56,638 bases of DNA. It comes from Terana coerulea. Lineage: Eukaryota > Basidiomycota > Agaricomycetes > Polyporales > Phanerochaetaceae. Below the pieces are notes generated by a model. It saw only the letters and a program-made list of their open reading frames with translations. It ran no database searches and was not told the origin of the DNA. Shown in pieces: positions 11,685 through 24,017 of the stretch. Within the stretch, counting starts at the first letter, position 1, and each line of letters starts with the position of its first letter. The stretch spans positions 1-56,638 of the forward strand of contig JAKOGH010000448.1 in assembly GCA_024811115.1 (NCBI GenBank), read 5' to 3'. The translations under genes were made by a program, and so were the position numbers.

Positions 11685-13261
11685 TCAGAGGTCCTCTTCG
11701 TCGCTCATGAACTCGTCTTCTTCCTCGTCATCGACGCTCGCCAAGTTCGTGAAGTCGACCTTGTAGCGCAGCAAGCCGCCGATACCACCGAAACCCTTGA
11801 CGAATTGCGCACCCTCTTGCGAGCGGTTCGTGACGAACTCGAGGTTGGCACCGAACTCCTTGTACTTCTCCGCGAACCACTCGAGAAGAGACTGCGGCTC
11901 GATGACCTGCTCCATCTCGAGGCCGGTGGACTTGTCCGTGAACTTCTCGCGGTCTTTCTCCTGCTCCTTGTTGACGTGAACGACAATTTCCTCTGATGCG
12001 ACGTCAGGATCTGATAAGGCGACGAGCATGGGCACACATACCGCTAGCAGCATTGCGGAGGACATAACGGGTGATGTCCAAGTTCTCCCAGACAATGAGA
12101 GTCTCGACGGAACCGAGTTCGAGGGCCTTGAGGGTGTCCTCAATACCGAAGCAGTATTTGCCGGAATCCAAACTGATCTCATCGAAGTACTTCTGTATCA
12201 GCCTCTTCTCCTGAACAAACTTCACATTCGCGAGAGACTCTGCCGCCAACTCGATAGCCTATATTCGAGTTAGCATACGAGGCTGCGCAGGATTATTCCC
12301 CAAATATACCTGATTGAAGCCGTTTTCACCACCATACGAGACATCCACAACCTTGATGACCTTGGCTGCCAGACGACCATCGAACATGTCGGACTGACCG
12401 AGCTCAGTCTTGAAGTCGGCGGAACCAGCAAGGACGAGTCCAGTGACGTTGACCTTGTCGTTCGTGATGAAGTGCTGCACAGCGTGCTCAGCGACTTTGC
12501 GAACGTAGTTATGCCGCTTTTCGTCACGAAGACGGGAGAAACGCAGGGCGGACTGTCCACCACGGCCGTGCTTCTTGGGAAGATCCACGGTGAACTTGTG
12601 GACGACCTCACGCGTGTTGCCGGCGACAGTGCCAAACAGCGTGCCGTTACCGTCCATGACGATAAATCCGAATTTGGAATCGGACTCCAGCAGCTCCTGG
12701 AGCGCTTCAGTGTGGAATTTGTTGTCGCACAAGTAAAGCGACCTGTGGCATGTGGTGAGAAAGTAGGGGAAACTTGGAAAGTGAATAACGTACGTGTTGA
12801 TAGGCTTGTGGGGCTCGAAGTCGAATGAAACCTTCTTTTCCTTACCTTCGTCCGTCAGAATGGTACCGACGAAAAGCACGAGACCATTGGGAGGGACACG
12901 GTTGTACAGCTTGAGACGCTGCTGGGTCGAGGTGATGGCCGCGAGTACAGACAGCCTGTTGACACGAGACTTGATGTTTGAGGCAGTACCGTACTCCTGC
13001 GTCAACATGGCAGAAATGCGAGAGATTTGATCCTATACCGCGTCCTTCAGACCCATCGCTGGGAGATCCATGAAATCGAACGTACCTTTGGTGGGATGAT
13101 AAGCGATATCATGGAAGTGCCCGCACTGTTTTCCTCGATGAACTAGGTGCTCATATAGATCGCAGAAGAGTAAGTACTCACCCACGGGCAGAGTCAAGGC
13201 TCTTGATGAGCTTCTTGACCTTCCACATCTGGATGTTCTGCTCCGCTGGATCTTGCGACAT
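11685..13261 (-). CDS. SUP45: Eukaryotic release factor 1 (eRF1/Sup45)
   Basis: Recognises all three stop codons in the ribosomal A site and triggers peptide release together with the GTPase eRF3. Exons, in gene order: 13261-13182, 13125-13086, 13032-12794, 12742-12310, 12258-12042 and 12010-11685, summing to 1335 nt, i.e. 444 residues, the normal family length. The key motifs are intact: NIKS ([10 protein letters not shown]) and YLCDNKF in the stop-codon-reading domain 1, the catalytic GGQ ([13 protein letters not shown]) in domain 2, and a domain 3 ending with [16 protein letters not shown] and an acidic tail ([15 protein letters not shown]). The sixth exon is reached through an intron of only 31 nt (12041-12011), which is exceptionally short. 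It is convergent with the PITH gene. Confidence 0.95.
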
Positions 13262-13559
13262 GCTGGGCGAGCGTTGAGCGTAGCCTTGAATAGAATACAG
13301 GTATACACAAGCCCAAGACTGAGGGGGGACGGCGCGGAGAGCGCAAGATGACGGTCGCTCGTGAGCAGGGAAGAGATTTTAATTCAGGGATATGATCCTG
13401 CATTCCGCATACGGTAATGGGACTACAAGCGCCCATTACATAAGGTGACGAAACACCGAAAGTCCGTAAACCATCCATACTGTAGTCCGCAATACTTATA
13501 CAATCTCTATCCTACATGGTCCTCATTAGATATAGGTATAACGTTAGCAATCGTGAAAG

Positions 13560-15002
13560 TCATCCGTCCAGATCAAACATGTCTCGTCCTTCATCCAACC
13601 CCTCCACACTGCGTAGCAAAGGATCTAGAGAGGCCAGTTCTTCCCTGATACCGGTGCGCGCAAAATCATCTAGCTCTTTAAGCAGCATTGCTATAAGTTT
13701 CTACAAGCGATGACATGGTCAAACCATGGTTTTGAAAAAGTGTAATTCATGGCGTACCTTCAACCGGTTATCTATCTGCTTCACCGAATCTGCCAGTGTC
13801 GAGTTCCAGCTGGGTGGGGGACTGCTTAACTGTCCTGCATGATTAAGCGAAGCGCCACCGCCGTTCACTATTCCCCACAGGCTACTTTCACCATCTTGTG
13901 TTTGCGCAGTCTCTGCCCCTGAGAAGAGGTAAGATACGCCGGGATGCGGTGACAACAATCCTAAAGGGCCGGTCATATGCTGCCCTGAACTTGGGAATGG
14001 GGAAGGCCCCAGTATCTTCGAGATTTTGTTGTACACTTCGGACAATATGTCCAGAAGTGAAAGCAGTGTCTGATGATAATCTAGGGGAAAGGGCTGAGGA
14101 CGCAGTGTTAGTTGCACCATCTGCTGCGTTATAGAGACACTCACGACTTGAGGTGTTATAAGGTACGAGGCATCCAGCGAATCAGCATATGATATTGTAT
14201 AGTCCGTCGCTCCTTGTCGCTTTGGTCTACCCGTTCTAAACAGAGAACGCTTGACGTATGTCTCAGTGACATACAGACACCTCCACGTTTGGTTACGCAC
14301 CATTTTTGGCCTTTCGCCCTCCTCCTTCGATTGCTCCCACTCGCTCAGTGCATTTATCAGGCCGCGCAGATAGTCTTGTGCCTCTTTAACATCAAATGAG
14401 TGGGCGAGCGACATGCCGAGACAGGCAAATCGGTATGTCCTGTGCAGAGGGGTCGTTGGCCGTGTTCAAGCAGCCGAATATATCGATAGCGAACCTACCG
14501 TGTCTTCATGGCGGCATTTGTGAACACACGGTCGAGTTCGGCTCGAGTGACCATAATGGTATGAAACCAATGTGTTCGACTGCAAAGCGTGCTGAGATGA
14601 GTGCTAGCAGGGCATGGGACAGACTGTGGCGCACCCTTCATGCACATTTCGCAAATAAGTGAGTGTTATAATCCGCTTCTTCACCAGCTCTCTCAACATC
14701 TCCACCGAAGTCCCCGTTGCAACTGTTCCGCTTCCGTTCGACATACTTGACACCGCAGCGGACTCGGAGTGCAGCGACTGCACTTCGTAATCTCTTAACA
14801 TGGGCCCTGGTAGTGTAGGTGTAGGCATGGCCGTGTATGGGAGGCCTGTTGTCGAGGATGTCGCCCCCGTCTGTAGCACCGGGGGCAAGCCTGACCCTGC
14901 CTTGAACGACGTGAGGAGGTTTTGCGCAGAGGACTTGCGTCGCATGTTGGGGCGTTGAGCTTCAACAGGAGCCATGGACATCACTGAGCTGAATGCTGCC
15001 AT
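13560..15002 (-). CDS. Conserved fungal protein, function unknown
   Basis: Exons in gene order: 15002-14635, 14579-14499, 14439-13758 and 13700-13560; lengths sum to 424 codons (423 residues) with all phases matching. The start at 15002 is preferred over the ATG at 15092 because the 30 extra residues are not protein-like. The N-terminal 100 residues are low-complexity (NMRRKSSAQNLL, Ser/Thr/Gly). The core is helical, with LRELVKKRIITLTYLRNVHEG, then THWFHTIMVTRAELDRVF, MKTRTYRFACLGMSLAHSFD and QDYLRGLINALSEWE. The middle is Ser/Pro-rich, and the C-terminus has a short helix (KLIAMLLKELDDFARTG). No catalytic motif, signal peptide or membrane segment. It is divergent from NTF2, with about 300 bp of shared upstream DNA. 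I do not recognise the family. Confidence 0.75.
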
Positions 15003-15309
15003 ACCGGTAAAATAGTGGGTGTTCTGTTCCCATCCGCTGTCGGACTGATAGGCGGAAAGAAGTCCAGGCCGAGTACAGACCGAGCGGGTCACTGCACTAC
15101 TTACTTACCAGAGTATGTCCTAGTAGAAGCAGGGTAAGCATGGCTTGAATAGGCAGCTTCAATGCACTATAAACGCCCTTTTAGCTTTTGTGTTACTCCA
15201 GTTGTATGGGCGTCACAATCCTTCCTATAGGGCTTCCCTGGCTGGTGGTCTCTCCTTGCCTCCAACGACCTTGACGTGACATACCTCCCTTCTTCACTCT
15301 CGCGCAACA

Positions 15310-15931
15310 ATGGCCGACATCAATGCTGTCGCGAAGCAATTCACGGACTTCTACTACACTACGTTCGATACAAATCGCGGGCAGCTGCAAAGTCTTTACG
15401 TGCGTGAAGATCTTTGTCCTGATCATGGACCATCACCTCCAACTTCGACATTCTAATGCTTTTGGACGCGTCACATACAGCGGGACCACTCTATGCTGAG
15501 CTGGGAGGGCACTCAGATTCTTGGAGCTGCGAATATCGCTGAGAAGTTGACTGTGAGTGCATTGCTGCAACGTGCCAGAGGCGGTGCTTACGGGAAGAAC
15601 GTGATAGACCCTCCCCTTCGAGAAGGTTCAGCACAAAGTCACAACCCTCGATGCTCAGCCGTCGTCCCCCTCTGTTGCCAGCTTGATCGTCAGCGTCACC
15701 GGTCTGCTCCTCGTACGTCTATAATCCCAGAGCACGATCCTGGGATGAGTCCTAATACCCGTATGAACTTAGGTCGATGATGGCGCGAACCCTCTACAGT
15801 TCAGTCAAGTCTTCCAGCTCATTCCTGACAGCGGAAGCTACTACGTGTATGTGCTATCCTCAGCTGGGTTGGGTTACTCGTCTGACTTCTGTATCAGGTT
15901 CAATGATATCTTCCGCCTCAACTACGGCTGA
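15310..15931 (+). CDS. NTF2: Nuclear transport factor 2 (NTF2)
   Basis: Carries RanGDP into the nucleus and binds FxFG nucleoporins. Five exons, 15310-15399, 15481-15552, 15608-15712, 15773-15846 and 15898-15931, sum to 125 codons (124 residues), the usual length of this single-domain protein. Family signatures are [55 protein letters not shown], a strand [31 protein letters not shown] and the C-terminal [10 protein letters not shown]. All introns are GT-AG and 50-80 nt. Nothing is missing or shifted. The upstream region (15003-15309) is shared head to head with the minus-strand unknown gene. Confidence 0.95.
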
Positions 15932-16345
15932 TTTCCCTCGGGTTGGTCCAAGAATCATCATGTAGCAATAGACACCGATAATAGTCCATTGGAAACAGTC
16001 TTCTATCCTGTCAGCGCAAAGCAGTACTGACCATGTATAAACGCGATATCTTCGGATACCACCGTTGTGTGTCCCACCGCAACCCAGATCCCCAACTAAA
16101 CACTGCTCCTGACGTAAATAATGTACTGTAAAACATGAATGCGCTCGTGTGCTTCAAACTGAAATCCATCTGTGATTTACTGCCCCTGCGTCGCGCCTTT
16201 GAGGCTGCGGGGTTCCCGCCGCAGCTGCTTTGGCCAAGTTTGGCTGGTGGCCTCGCGGTGACGCGCGTGCTGGTGCTGTGCGTAAAGCTCGCTTTACTCT
16301 TTCCTCCATCTTCCTCCTCCCCTCCACTGAACTGTTTGCCTGGCC
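15932..16345. other. Intergenic between NTF2 and VPS1
   Basis: About 400 bp containing the NTF2 3' UTR and the VPS1 promoter. A pyrimidine-rich stretch (CTTTACTCTTTCCTCCATC and following) lies directly before the VPS1 ATG, as is common in fungal promoters. No gene or RNA recognised. Confidence 0.4.
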
Positions 16346-19090
16346 ATGGCGACTTCAACTCTTGGTTCAGAAATTGTCAACGTCGTCAACAAGCTCCAGG
16401 ATGTCTTCAGCGCAGTGGGATCATCGGCGTCACAAATAGACTTGCCCCAAATCTGTGTACTTGGTAGTCAGAGCAGTGGCAAGAGTAGTGTGCTGGAGGT
16501 GCGAATGGAACGGCAGCATACTCAGACATGTGTTCTAAACATAACTGCGCTGTATAGAACATTGTCGGACGAGATTTCCTGCCGCGAGGGACGGGTATCG
16601 TGACGCGGAGACCATTGGTGCGTACCACGACTCACAAGCAGTATCGCCAGACGTCCACTTGCTAAACATGCAACCCTACAGGTGCTTCAACTCATAAACA
16701 GGCCTGCGAGTTCTCAACCTAATGGTTCCGGTATGCCACTTCTCTCATCATCCGATTTAGAGCTCATGATCCGTTACAGTTAAAGCAGACGGTGGCGACC
16801 CTAACGCTAACGAGAACGAGTGGGGCGAATTCCTGCATCTCCCTGGACAGAAGCTCTACGACTTTAACAAAATCCGCGATGAGATTGTCCGCGACACCGA
16901 AGCCAAGACAGGTCGCAACGCCGGAATATCGCCTCTGCCTATCAACTTGCGCATCTACTCTCCGAATGTCCTCACTTTAACCTTGGTCGACTTGCCTGGT
17001 CTTACCAAGGTGCCCGTTGGAGACCAGCCGCGAGACATCGAAAAGCAAATCCGTGATATGCTCATGAAATATATCTCCCGTCCGTCGTGTGTCATTTTGG
17101 CTGTAACACCAGCCAACTCCGACTTGGCGAATTCGGATGGCTTGAAGATGGCGCGTGAGGTGGACCCAGAGGGACAGAGGACAATTGGTGTGCTCACCAA
17201 GATTGATCTCATGTGAGCAAATGTGGTTGAGAGGTTTGTGCGTACGAGTTAACCTTATGACTAGGGATGTTGGAACCGATGTCGTGGATATCCTCGCGGG
17301 CCGAGTTATCCCTCTTCGTCTGGGCTACGTACCTGTTGTCAACCGTGGTCAGCGTGATATCGACGCGAACAAGCCTATCAGCAGTGCTCTTCAGTACGAG
17401 CGTGAATTCTTCGAGAACCATGCCGCATACAAGGGCAAGGCGCAGTACTGCGGAACACCTTTCCTCGCGCGCAAGCTCAACATGGTACGCCCGGTTGCCT
17501 ACGCTGTCTCGTTACTTACTCAGTTCCCTATGATAGCTTCTTATGCACCACATCCGTGCCACTCTGCCAGACATCAAGACGCGCATTACTTCGCAGCTGC
17601 AGAAGTACAACCAGGAGCTCGTCACGCTTGGTGGTCCAATGGCCGACCAGAATTCGTCCAACGTGGTGCTCTCAGTCATCACCGATTTCTGCTCAGAATT
17701 CCGCTCGACCATCGACGGTAACACGAATGAGTTGTCGTTGAACGAGCTTTCCGGTGGTGCTCGTATCTCGTTTGTGTTCCACGAATTGTACAACCAGGGT
17801 ATCAAGACTATTGATCCCTTCGACCAAGTCAAGGACGGTGATATTCGAACAATCCTGTACAACTCCTCGGTATGTCCGTATGCATGGCGCGGTACATGGT
17901 ACTGACCTCGCTGCGTAGGGCTCAACACCATCCTTGTTCGTCGGCACAAGCGCTTTCGAAATCATTGTCAAACAGCAGATCAAGCGCTTGGAAGAACCTA
18001 GCTTGAAGTGTTGTCAGCTTGTGTATGACGAGCTGATTCGCATCCTGGGTCAAAATCTGGCGAAGATCGTACGTTATTCCCAGTCGTGTTTCGATAGGTT
18101 GCTGAAGCACGCTGCTGTACCTTCTCAGCAACAATTCAGGCGGTTCCCTGCCCTCCGCGACAGGTTCAACGCTGTTGTGGTCAACTTCTTCAAGACATCA
18201 ATGAACCCAACTACCAAGTTGGTGTCTGATATGGTCGCGTCAGTACAGTCTTAGTAACGTCGACTTGAGATCTTGACGTCATGAAACGTTCTGCAGGATG
18301 CAAGCATGCTATGTCAACACCACACATCCCGACTTCTTGAACGGCCATAGGGTATAGTTCCTTTGTACCTACTCACTGGCAAAAGTCTTATGGAGATCTC
18401 TGTCCAGGCTATGTCTATGGTACAGGACCGTTTGAACGCCAACAAGCCGAAGGCACCGGAACCCAAGAACGGCAAGCTTGCTCCGGGCGCTGTTAATAAC
18501 GACAAGGACCTCGACGTGGAAGTGAGGAAAGAGGAGCCGAGTTTCTTTGGATCCTTCTTCCCCGGAAATAAGGGCGGGCCAAAGAAGAAGGGCGTTGCTG
18601 CCATGGAGGCGGTGAGCTAAACCTATCACAGGTGTTGCGCAGACTTACTCATTGTCCTCAGCCCCCGCCTCAAATTCGCCCTCAGACAGCTCTCAACGAC
18701 CGTGAGACGATGGAGACGGAGGTCATCAGTACGTCCACTCGTCATCGATAATTGCGATGCTATGGTTTGCTGACTCTGTCGTAGAACTTCTCATCAACTC
18801 GTACTTCAACATTGTGAAGCGCGAGATGATCGACATGGTGCCTAAGGCAATCTCTCTTACCCTCGTTACCCACTCCAAGGACAACCTGCAGCGCGAGCTT
18901 CTGCAAGAGCTGTACAAGCCCGAGGTTCTCGACGACTTGCTCAAGGAGTCCGAGTTTGTCGTGCAGCGCAGGAAGGAGGTCATCGGCATGGTCACAGCCT
19001 TGAACAAGGCCGAGGAGTACGTACTCATTTGTCTGAGGAGTGTCGCTTGCGTGCTAATGCATATACTTCAGGATTGTTGCTGGTGTCTAG
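16346..19090 (+). CDS. VPS1: Dynamin-like GTPase, Vps1 type
   Basis: Large GTPase that pinches membranes in vacuolar sorting, endosomal recycling and peroxisome division. Thirteen exons: 16346-16498, 16558-16617, 16682-16730, 16780-17212, 17265-17484, 17537-17869, 17919-18068, 18129-18238, 18297-18351, 18408-18611, 18662-18728, 18785-19016 and 19072-19090. They sum to 695 codons (694 residues) with every phase correct. GTPase motifs are complete: G1 GSQSSGKSS, the G2 region around [12 protein letters not shown]3 DLPG and G4 TKID. The stalk region follows (FARKLN-like [20 protein letters not shown]), then a variable insert (residues about 530-600, [11 protein letters not shown]), and a GTPase effector domain ([22 protein letters not shown]). 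It lacks PH and proline-rich domains, which separates Vps1 from endocytic dynamins. The intron 18069-18128 is 60 nt and stop-free in frame. Confidence 0.95.
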
Positions 19091-20049
19091 GTCGTTTTGC
19101 AGGTGTATATGTTGTTGGGCCTTGAGTACCTTAATACCCATATTGTGCATAGCTTCTTGTGCTCATCTCTAGATGTTGTACATACACCCATTGGATTCAT
19201 TTCTCTTACACCGTTCTACTAATGGGGTATGTGACCTTCCAGTTCAAGCAAGCCTTTCAGTTCATCCCTCTCTGGACGTCCGGCTCTCTTAGTATGCTGG
19301 CACTCATGTTCATTATACGCCAGGGGCATCTTCCCTTGGGCCACGTTCTCAATGCATCTTTCTTCAAGCACATCAGCATCTACATCGCACATGGTATGTC
19401 CGTACGTACTTTAATGCAACTTGCACCGTAACAAGCCTACTCTAGCTAGGTACTAAACGACGACAGCTCAAGCAAATAGTTTCAAATTTTCAGATGAGGG
19501 CCACACCAGAATGCGCCCCGTGCATTGGCCGATACCCTGCGGATGGTGTGGTTGTTGGCAACGTCCTCATGGCCTCGACCCTATATCCGCTCTGAGTCAG
19601 TCAGAACTCGCGTTTGGGCGATCGTCAAGCCCAAGCCCCTGACCGGCCGGCGGCAGGGTGACTCGAAGTGTCGGCGTTCGGTTCATCTTACCGCACGATT
19701 CTGAATACACCTTGCTGTGTTTGCTCTCATCCACGATGAAGCACGATGCAGAACCATAGGAATCTGGAGGCTGTGGAGGTACCTTCTCTCCGCGATCCTT
19801 CCGTCTCATCGAGGCGCTGCTAAAGGTAAGGGCGCTTGTTACGTCCGCGCACAACGCCTTTCAAGTCACCTCCACCATCCGGCGACCATCATCACCGGGC
19901 GTGTCGGCGTACAGACGGAAAGCCAGCAGTGGTGGTTTGCATTGCACTGCCTGCTTGCACAATGTTGCGTGCAGCAGCATAACCAGATGACACTCCCGAA
20001 GCCAAAGCCGGGCGCACCCAGTCAGTGCGGCCCATCGCCAGTCGCCCGC
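19091..20049. other. Intergenic between VPS1 and LOG1
   Basis: Nearly 1 kb with no supported gene. A 90-residue open frame at 19159-19431 is hydrophobic but shows no family feature and no introns. The distal part contains the upstream region of LOG1. Confidence 0.4.
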
Positions 20050-20056
20050 TATAAAA
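20050..20056 (+). promoter_or_regulatory. TATA box of LOG1
   Basis: TATAAAA in CGCTATAAAAGCAGGAG. The paralogous gene LOG2 has TCAAAAGCAGGAG at the matching place (about 26916), so the AAAAGCAGGAG context is shared while the TATA core is lost in LOG2. The first in-frame ATG of LOG1 lies only 12 bp after this box, which affects the choice of start. Confidence 0.6.
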
Positions 20057-20067
20057 GCAGGAGTATC

Positions 20068-21178
20068 ATGAAGGTGACGAAGGAATCAATCTCTCTTCTA
20101 CCCCGCTCTTCCTCTCACACCTCCAGCTATCCCAAACGCACCCCCACCACGCCCCACACTGGAGAGAACAGGGCTGTCGCGGTGTACTGCGGGTCCTCGC
20201 TAGGACGCAAGGCCGCGTATCAAAGTGCAGCACTCAGTGAGTCGGACTGTTACGCATCGGTTTGGCGAGATATATGGCTCATCAACATTTTGTATGGCAT
20301 GAAAAGGCGTCGGAACTGCGCTAGGCAAAGCTGGAAGACCGCTTGTCTATGGAGGCGGACGGATGGGCCTCATGGGTATTCTCTCTGGTGCCGTGCTCGA
20401 AGCCGGTGGCTCGGTCACGGGTGTTATACCTGCGGCTATGATGGCCTCTGGCGGCGAGCAGGAAGCTGTTAAGGGAACAGCTACTGCAGAGGCTCTGAGT
20501 GAGATGAGCCAGCCAGACCGAGACAACGTACGCTCTGTGATAATTTCTACGCCCAAGAGGATGCTGACTCCTGGTCACAGGAGAACTCAGTAAGCAAGCA
20601 CTAAGGTGCCGGGTGTATGCGCATCTGACTACCTCAATACCGCAGGTTATTGTGAACTCTATGCACGAACGCAAGCTAGAGATGGCCAAGCGTTCATGTG
20701 GATTCATTGGTCTACCAGGCGGGTTCGGTACATTTGAAGAGGTAAGTCGTGGCTTTACTTAATATTCCTGGATTTCGCTGACAATATTTCTATTCAGCTT
20801 TCTGAAGTCACCACCTGGTCACAACTCGGGATTCATAACAAAAGTGAGTTCCTCGCTATTCCACCGTTCACTATTGGCTCAACTGTCCGCACCGGCCCAG
20901 CCGTCCTCGTTGTGAACGTTCTCGGGTACTTCAACCCTCTCCGCCAGTTCATCAGTAACGGTGTCCAAGAAGGCTTTATCAACGCGCGGCAAGAGAACCT
21001 CGTTCTCTTCGTCGAAGGCCCTGAAGAGTACGCGGATCACGAAGACTTTGACTGGGGCACGGCCGCACTGGAGATCCTTGATAATTGGAAAGCAGAGAAC
21101 GTGGGTTTCTACGATTGGGAAAAGAGGAAAGGCGCAGATGCTGAGAAGTCGGAGGAGAGTAAGCCCGAGGCTGCCTGA
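20068..21178 (+). CDS. LOG-family phosphoribohydrolase, copy 1
   Basis: Belongs to the LOG family (often annotated lysine decarboxylase-like), which cleaves nucleoside 5'-monophosphates, including cytokinin ribotides, to the free base and ribose 5-phosphate. Exons: 20068-20236, 20307-20527, 20581-20589 (9 nt), 20646-20741, 20798-20843 and 20901-21178; sum 273 codons. Active-site motifs are present: [20 protein letters not shown] (catalytic Arg) and PGGFGTFEE (catalytic Glu), followed by [12 protein letters not shown]. The start is doubtful: where LOG2 has ATG, this copy has ACG (20149-20151), and the in-frame ATG at 20068 adds 27 residues but sits almost on the TATA box. It is convergent with the minus-strand F-box gene that follows. 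Confidence 0.85.
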
Positions 21179-21475
21179 TGCGGCCCCTGCGCAGAAAAAG
21201 ACTTGAGGGATGGCGAGGGGATAGCAGGGTGTATTAGACTGAGCCCACCTCGCTGATCCCGTGAGTCGCTTAAACTTGTATATCCCATTCGCTCTGGGAG
21301 GAGACTGTATGCCAAGATGCCACACAAGCCCTGGGATGGAATAGCAACTACATATGGCGTAGAATAAATAGCTTGAGATGGGGTAGATTACAAGAACACA
21401 ATTGTATATGGGAATAGTGAAATTAATATATTGACACTTGGCGAAAGATAGCAATCCATGTTGGTCCTCCAGTCC
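21179..21475. other. Convergent 3' region, LOG1 / F-box A
   Basis: About 300 bp between two stop codons facing each other. No further gene recognised. Confidence 0.35.
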
Positions 21476-24017
21476 TTACCAGTTGAGCTTGCAGAACCGT
21501 GCAGTTCCTCTCTCGAGCCGTTTCTGGAACTTATGGGAAACCTCGGTTAAGTCCTCAGTCGACAGCGAATCCGAAATCAGCCACGTCCGAAATGTACGAT
21601 CGCTCTGCCATATCGGCAAGGTGTTGATCAAGTCCTCGTCGACCGGTGAGTCGATATTGTGGCTATTAATCATGAGATTAGCTCTATAATTACTAACCTT
21701 CACACGTTGGGCGGATGGTAGTACGTACTCTTGGAGTAAGTGTTGAAACACCTCCGTCTTCTTTTTCTTATCCCAGCTTCCAGCGTAGTCGCCTTGAAAG
21801 CAGTGTGCACAATGCCAACGGTAGTCGTAGCTGGCCTTGACCAAGTCGTTCTGTAGGTCATTCTCGGCCGCTGGTTCCATCGACCGAGCGAGGGACGCTT
21901 GGGGCTCTGGGACAGTCCGTATCTCGTACATATCTTGAGACCAGAACCATGTTCCCATGTGTGGACCACACAATAGCTGGAGTTTACGTAGTCAGGCGCA
22001 CGCATCATGACTTCGAGACGATGGCGTCGACTTACGGCAGCACGCCAGTTCATCACAGGTAAGCTTCTCGGGTCCGTGCGTGCGTCCACAAAAGTAAATC
22101 GAACTGTGCACAAATCCATATCGTCTGCTGTTGCCATCTTGGGGTCTAACCCGCATAGTCGGACGACCTTGTCAATAATCTTCTGCGGCGTTGTGTACTG
22201 GTAGGGCTGCCAGAGATTGGGAGGGACTCGGACGTGATTATGCAGGACCAGTCGCTCGTACAGTTCTTCGTCTTTGGTCGACAGATGCGTGCATATATCT
22301 CTTCGCCTGGGTGAACACATGTGAGATAGGATTGTAGGATACACCTGCACAGCGTAACATCGCTGACAGACAAAGAAGCTTCCGGCAGCAAGGGAAAGCG
22401 GGTCGACTCCGGTCGAGGCAGCGTCGAGGCCTACGGCTTGCCTCACAACACTTGCGAGGTACTGGCGGGCTTTCTGGAGCCAGTCGTTTGTGAAAGTGGG
22501 CAGCGCGGTCTTCAAGAAGTCAAAGCTTTCCAAAGTGACCTCGTTAACCGGGGGAGACGTTAATATCTCCTTGACGCCCGGCATGTAGAATAGGACATCA
22601 AGCGGTGCTGGGCGGGACAGACTGTACGGTTGAATATTCCAAAGGGCGTCGCATATGGTCTTCATGCGTCCCCTCTGAATCTCTCGCAACTCTACCTGTA
22701 GACGCGCCGCTTTTACTTCTTCCAGAAATTCAAGGATGGAGGGTGCCGAGTTCTTCCAGGCTGTTTAAATTCAACCATCGGTCCATCTGGCAATAGTGGG
22801 CTCGCGCATCGCACTCACATCGCTCTGTCAAAACTTTCGCCTGACGAACTGCCGGAATTTTGCGGAACTCTGTCTCGCGTGCCCAGTTCAGCCCGGCGAT
22901 TTCAGCACCCCAGCCAAGGTCTTCAAGTTTCTGCATGATGCTAGGCAGAGTAAGGAGTGTAAATGTGATTATATGCGTTAAAGATGGCTCTCACCTTGCG
23001 TAGCGAGCGTCCTTGAGGTTACTGAGCTCTTGCGAGCGTGATTCCTTCTTGCTGAGGACCCACGTCCCCACTGATGGTGTCATCTGGTAGTTGTACCATC
23101 AGCGTCATCGAAGAGGGAGGCGAGAAAGTCCAACGTACAGTTCTCCAACCTTCCTTGTAGAGTACTCTTGCCTGGATGTACTTGGTACGCTCTTCAACGG
23201 CCATCGGCCCTAGGATTAATTTCAGCCTTTCGACATCTGATTCCAGTACTGGTGCATAATGGTTCCTGAAAGATATTGCTTCGACAATCTGTCAGACGGC
23301 ACAGACAAAAACATTACATGGAAAAATCCTCACAATTTCTTGACTCGGAAAAGATGTCTATCACAGAGAAGAGAGTCGTGTCTGCAACTGATTTCTCGAG
23401 TTCCAAAGTATGGAGTCCAATGTTTGCCACGGTCGCCCCTGGAGGTAAGTTTCTTGTACCTCTACGCAGCGCTACATTGCAATGCTTGCAGAGTCGAATT
23501 AGGCTATCCCACACGATAACGTGGCTGTTGGCTCTGAGACAATTCTTCATGTCCTCACTCAACACAGTCCACGATATGGTGGCGATAAAGACAGTTCTAC
23601 TCACGCGACAGTTGGACGAGAACAACATAGAGGTTAGTGCCGGATAATTGATGTGTTCCGGAATCTTTGGAAAGTCGTCCAGGTTGTTGTATGCGGCCTT
23701 CCAATACGTATGCGCAGCCCGTCGATTTATCAATAACGAACGCAGCAGCTTGCTAGTCCATGCCAGGTGCAACAAGTCAACTGGCTCTAAATGAGTAAAT
23801 ATCTAGAGATGACATAGAATATGAACTAAAATAAGCTGCTTAGCGAGGTAGCACTGACCTCAAATACAATGTCCAGAGGCATGTTCGACAGCTCCTCCAG
23901 ACGACCACGTTTGCCTCGAGTACGGCGTACGGCTGAGGTACGAGTAGCGGAGCTTGCAGTGCCTTCTGCTGATTGCAAGTGATGCTCATCCAAGAATATC
24001 TTTCCTCTGCGAGGCAT
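21476..24017 (-). CDS. F-box protein with Cys-rich centre, copy A
   Basis: Multi-exon gene coding roughly 640 residues. A basic leader (MPRRGKIF..., VRRTRGKRGRLEEL) precedes an F-box, MPLDIVFEIFTHLEPVDLLHLAWTSKLLRSLL, split by an intron after IVFE. After NYPALTSMLFSSNC come paired cysteines (CR-x-C ... RLCKHC), a helical middle, a second cysteine group (VCQRCYAVQVY...SHMC) and a C-terminal WHCAHCFQGDY, so metal binding is likely. F-box proteins recruit targets to SCF ubiquitin ligases through Skp1; the target is unknown. Two acceptors must be chosen differently from copies B and C to keep the frame (after NC near 23270, and CAG before TGGAAGAACTC near 22760). The intron 23604-23545 is 60 nt, in frame and stop-free. 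It is divergent from gene E and convergent with LOG1. Confidence 0.75.

Noticed and set aside
14120..14145. Possible 24-nt intron in the unknown minus-strand gene
   Set aside because: The frame is open across the segment and the exon sum is exact without removing it.
18350..18353. Suspected frameshift in VPS1 at a GGG run
   Set aside because: A downstream acceptor (CTGTCCAG at 18400-18407) gives the expected [17 protein letters not shown] junction with correct phase, so no indel is needed.
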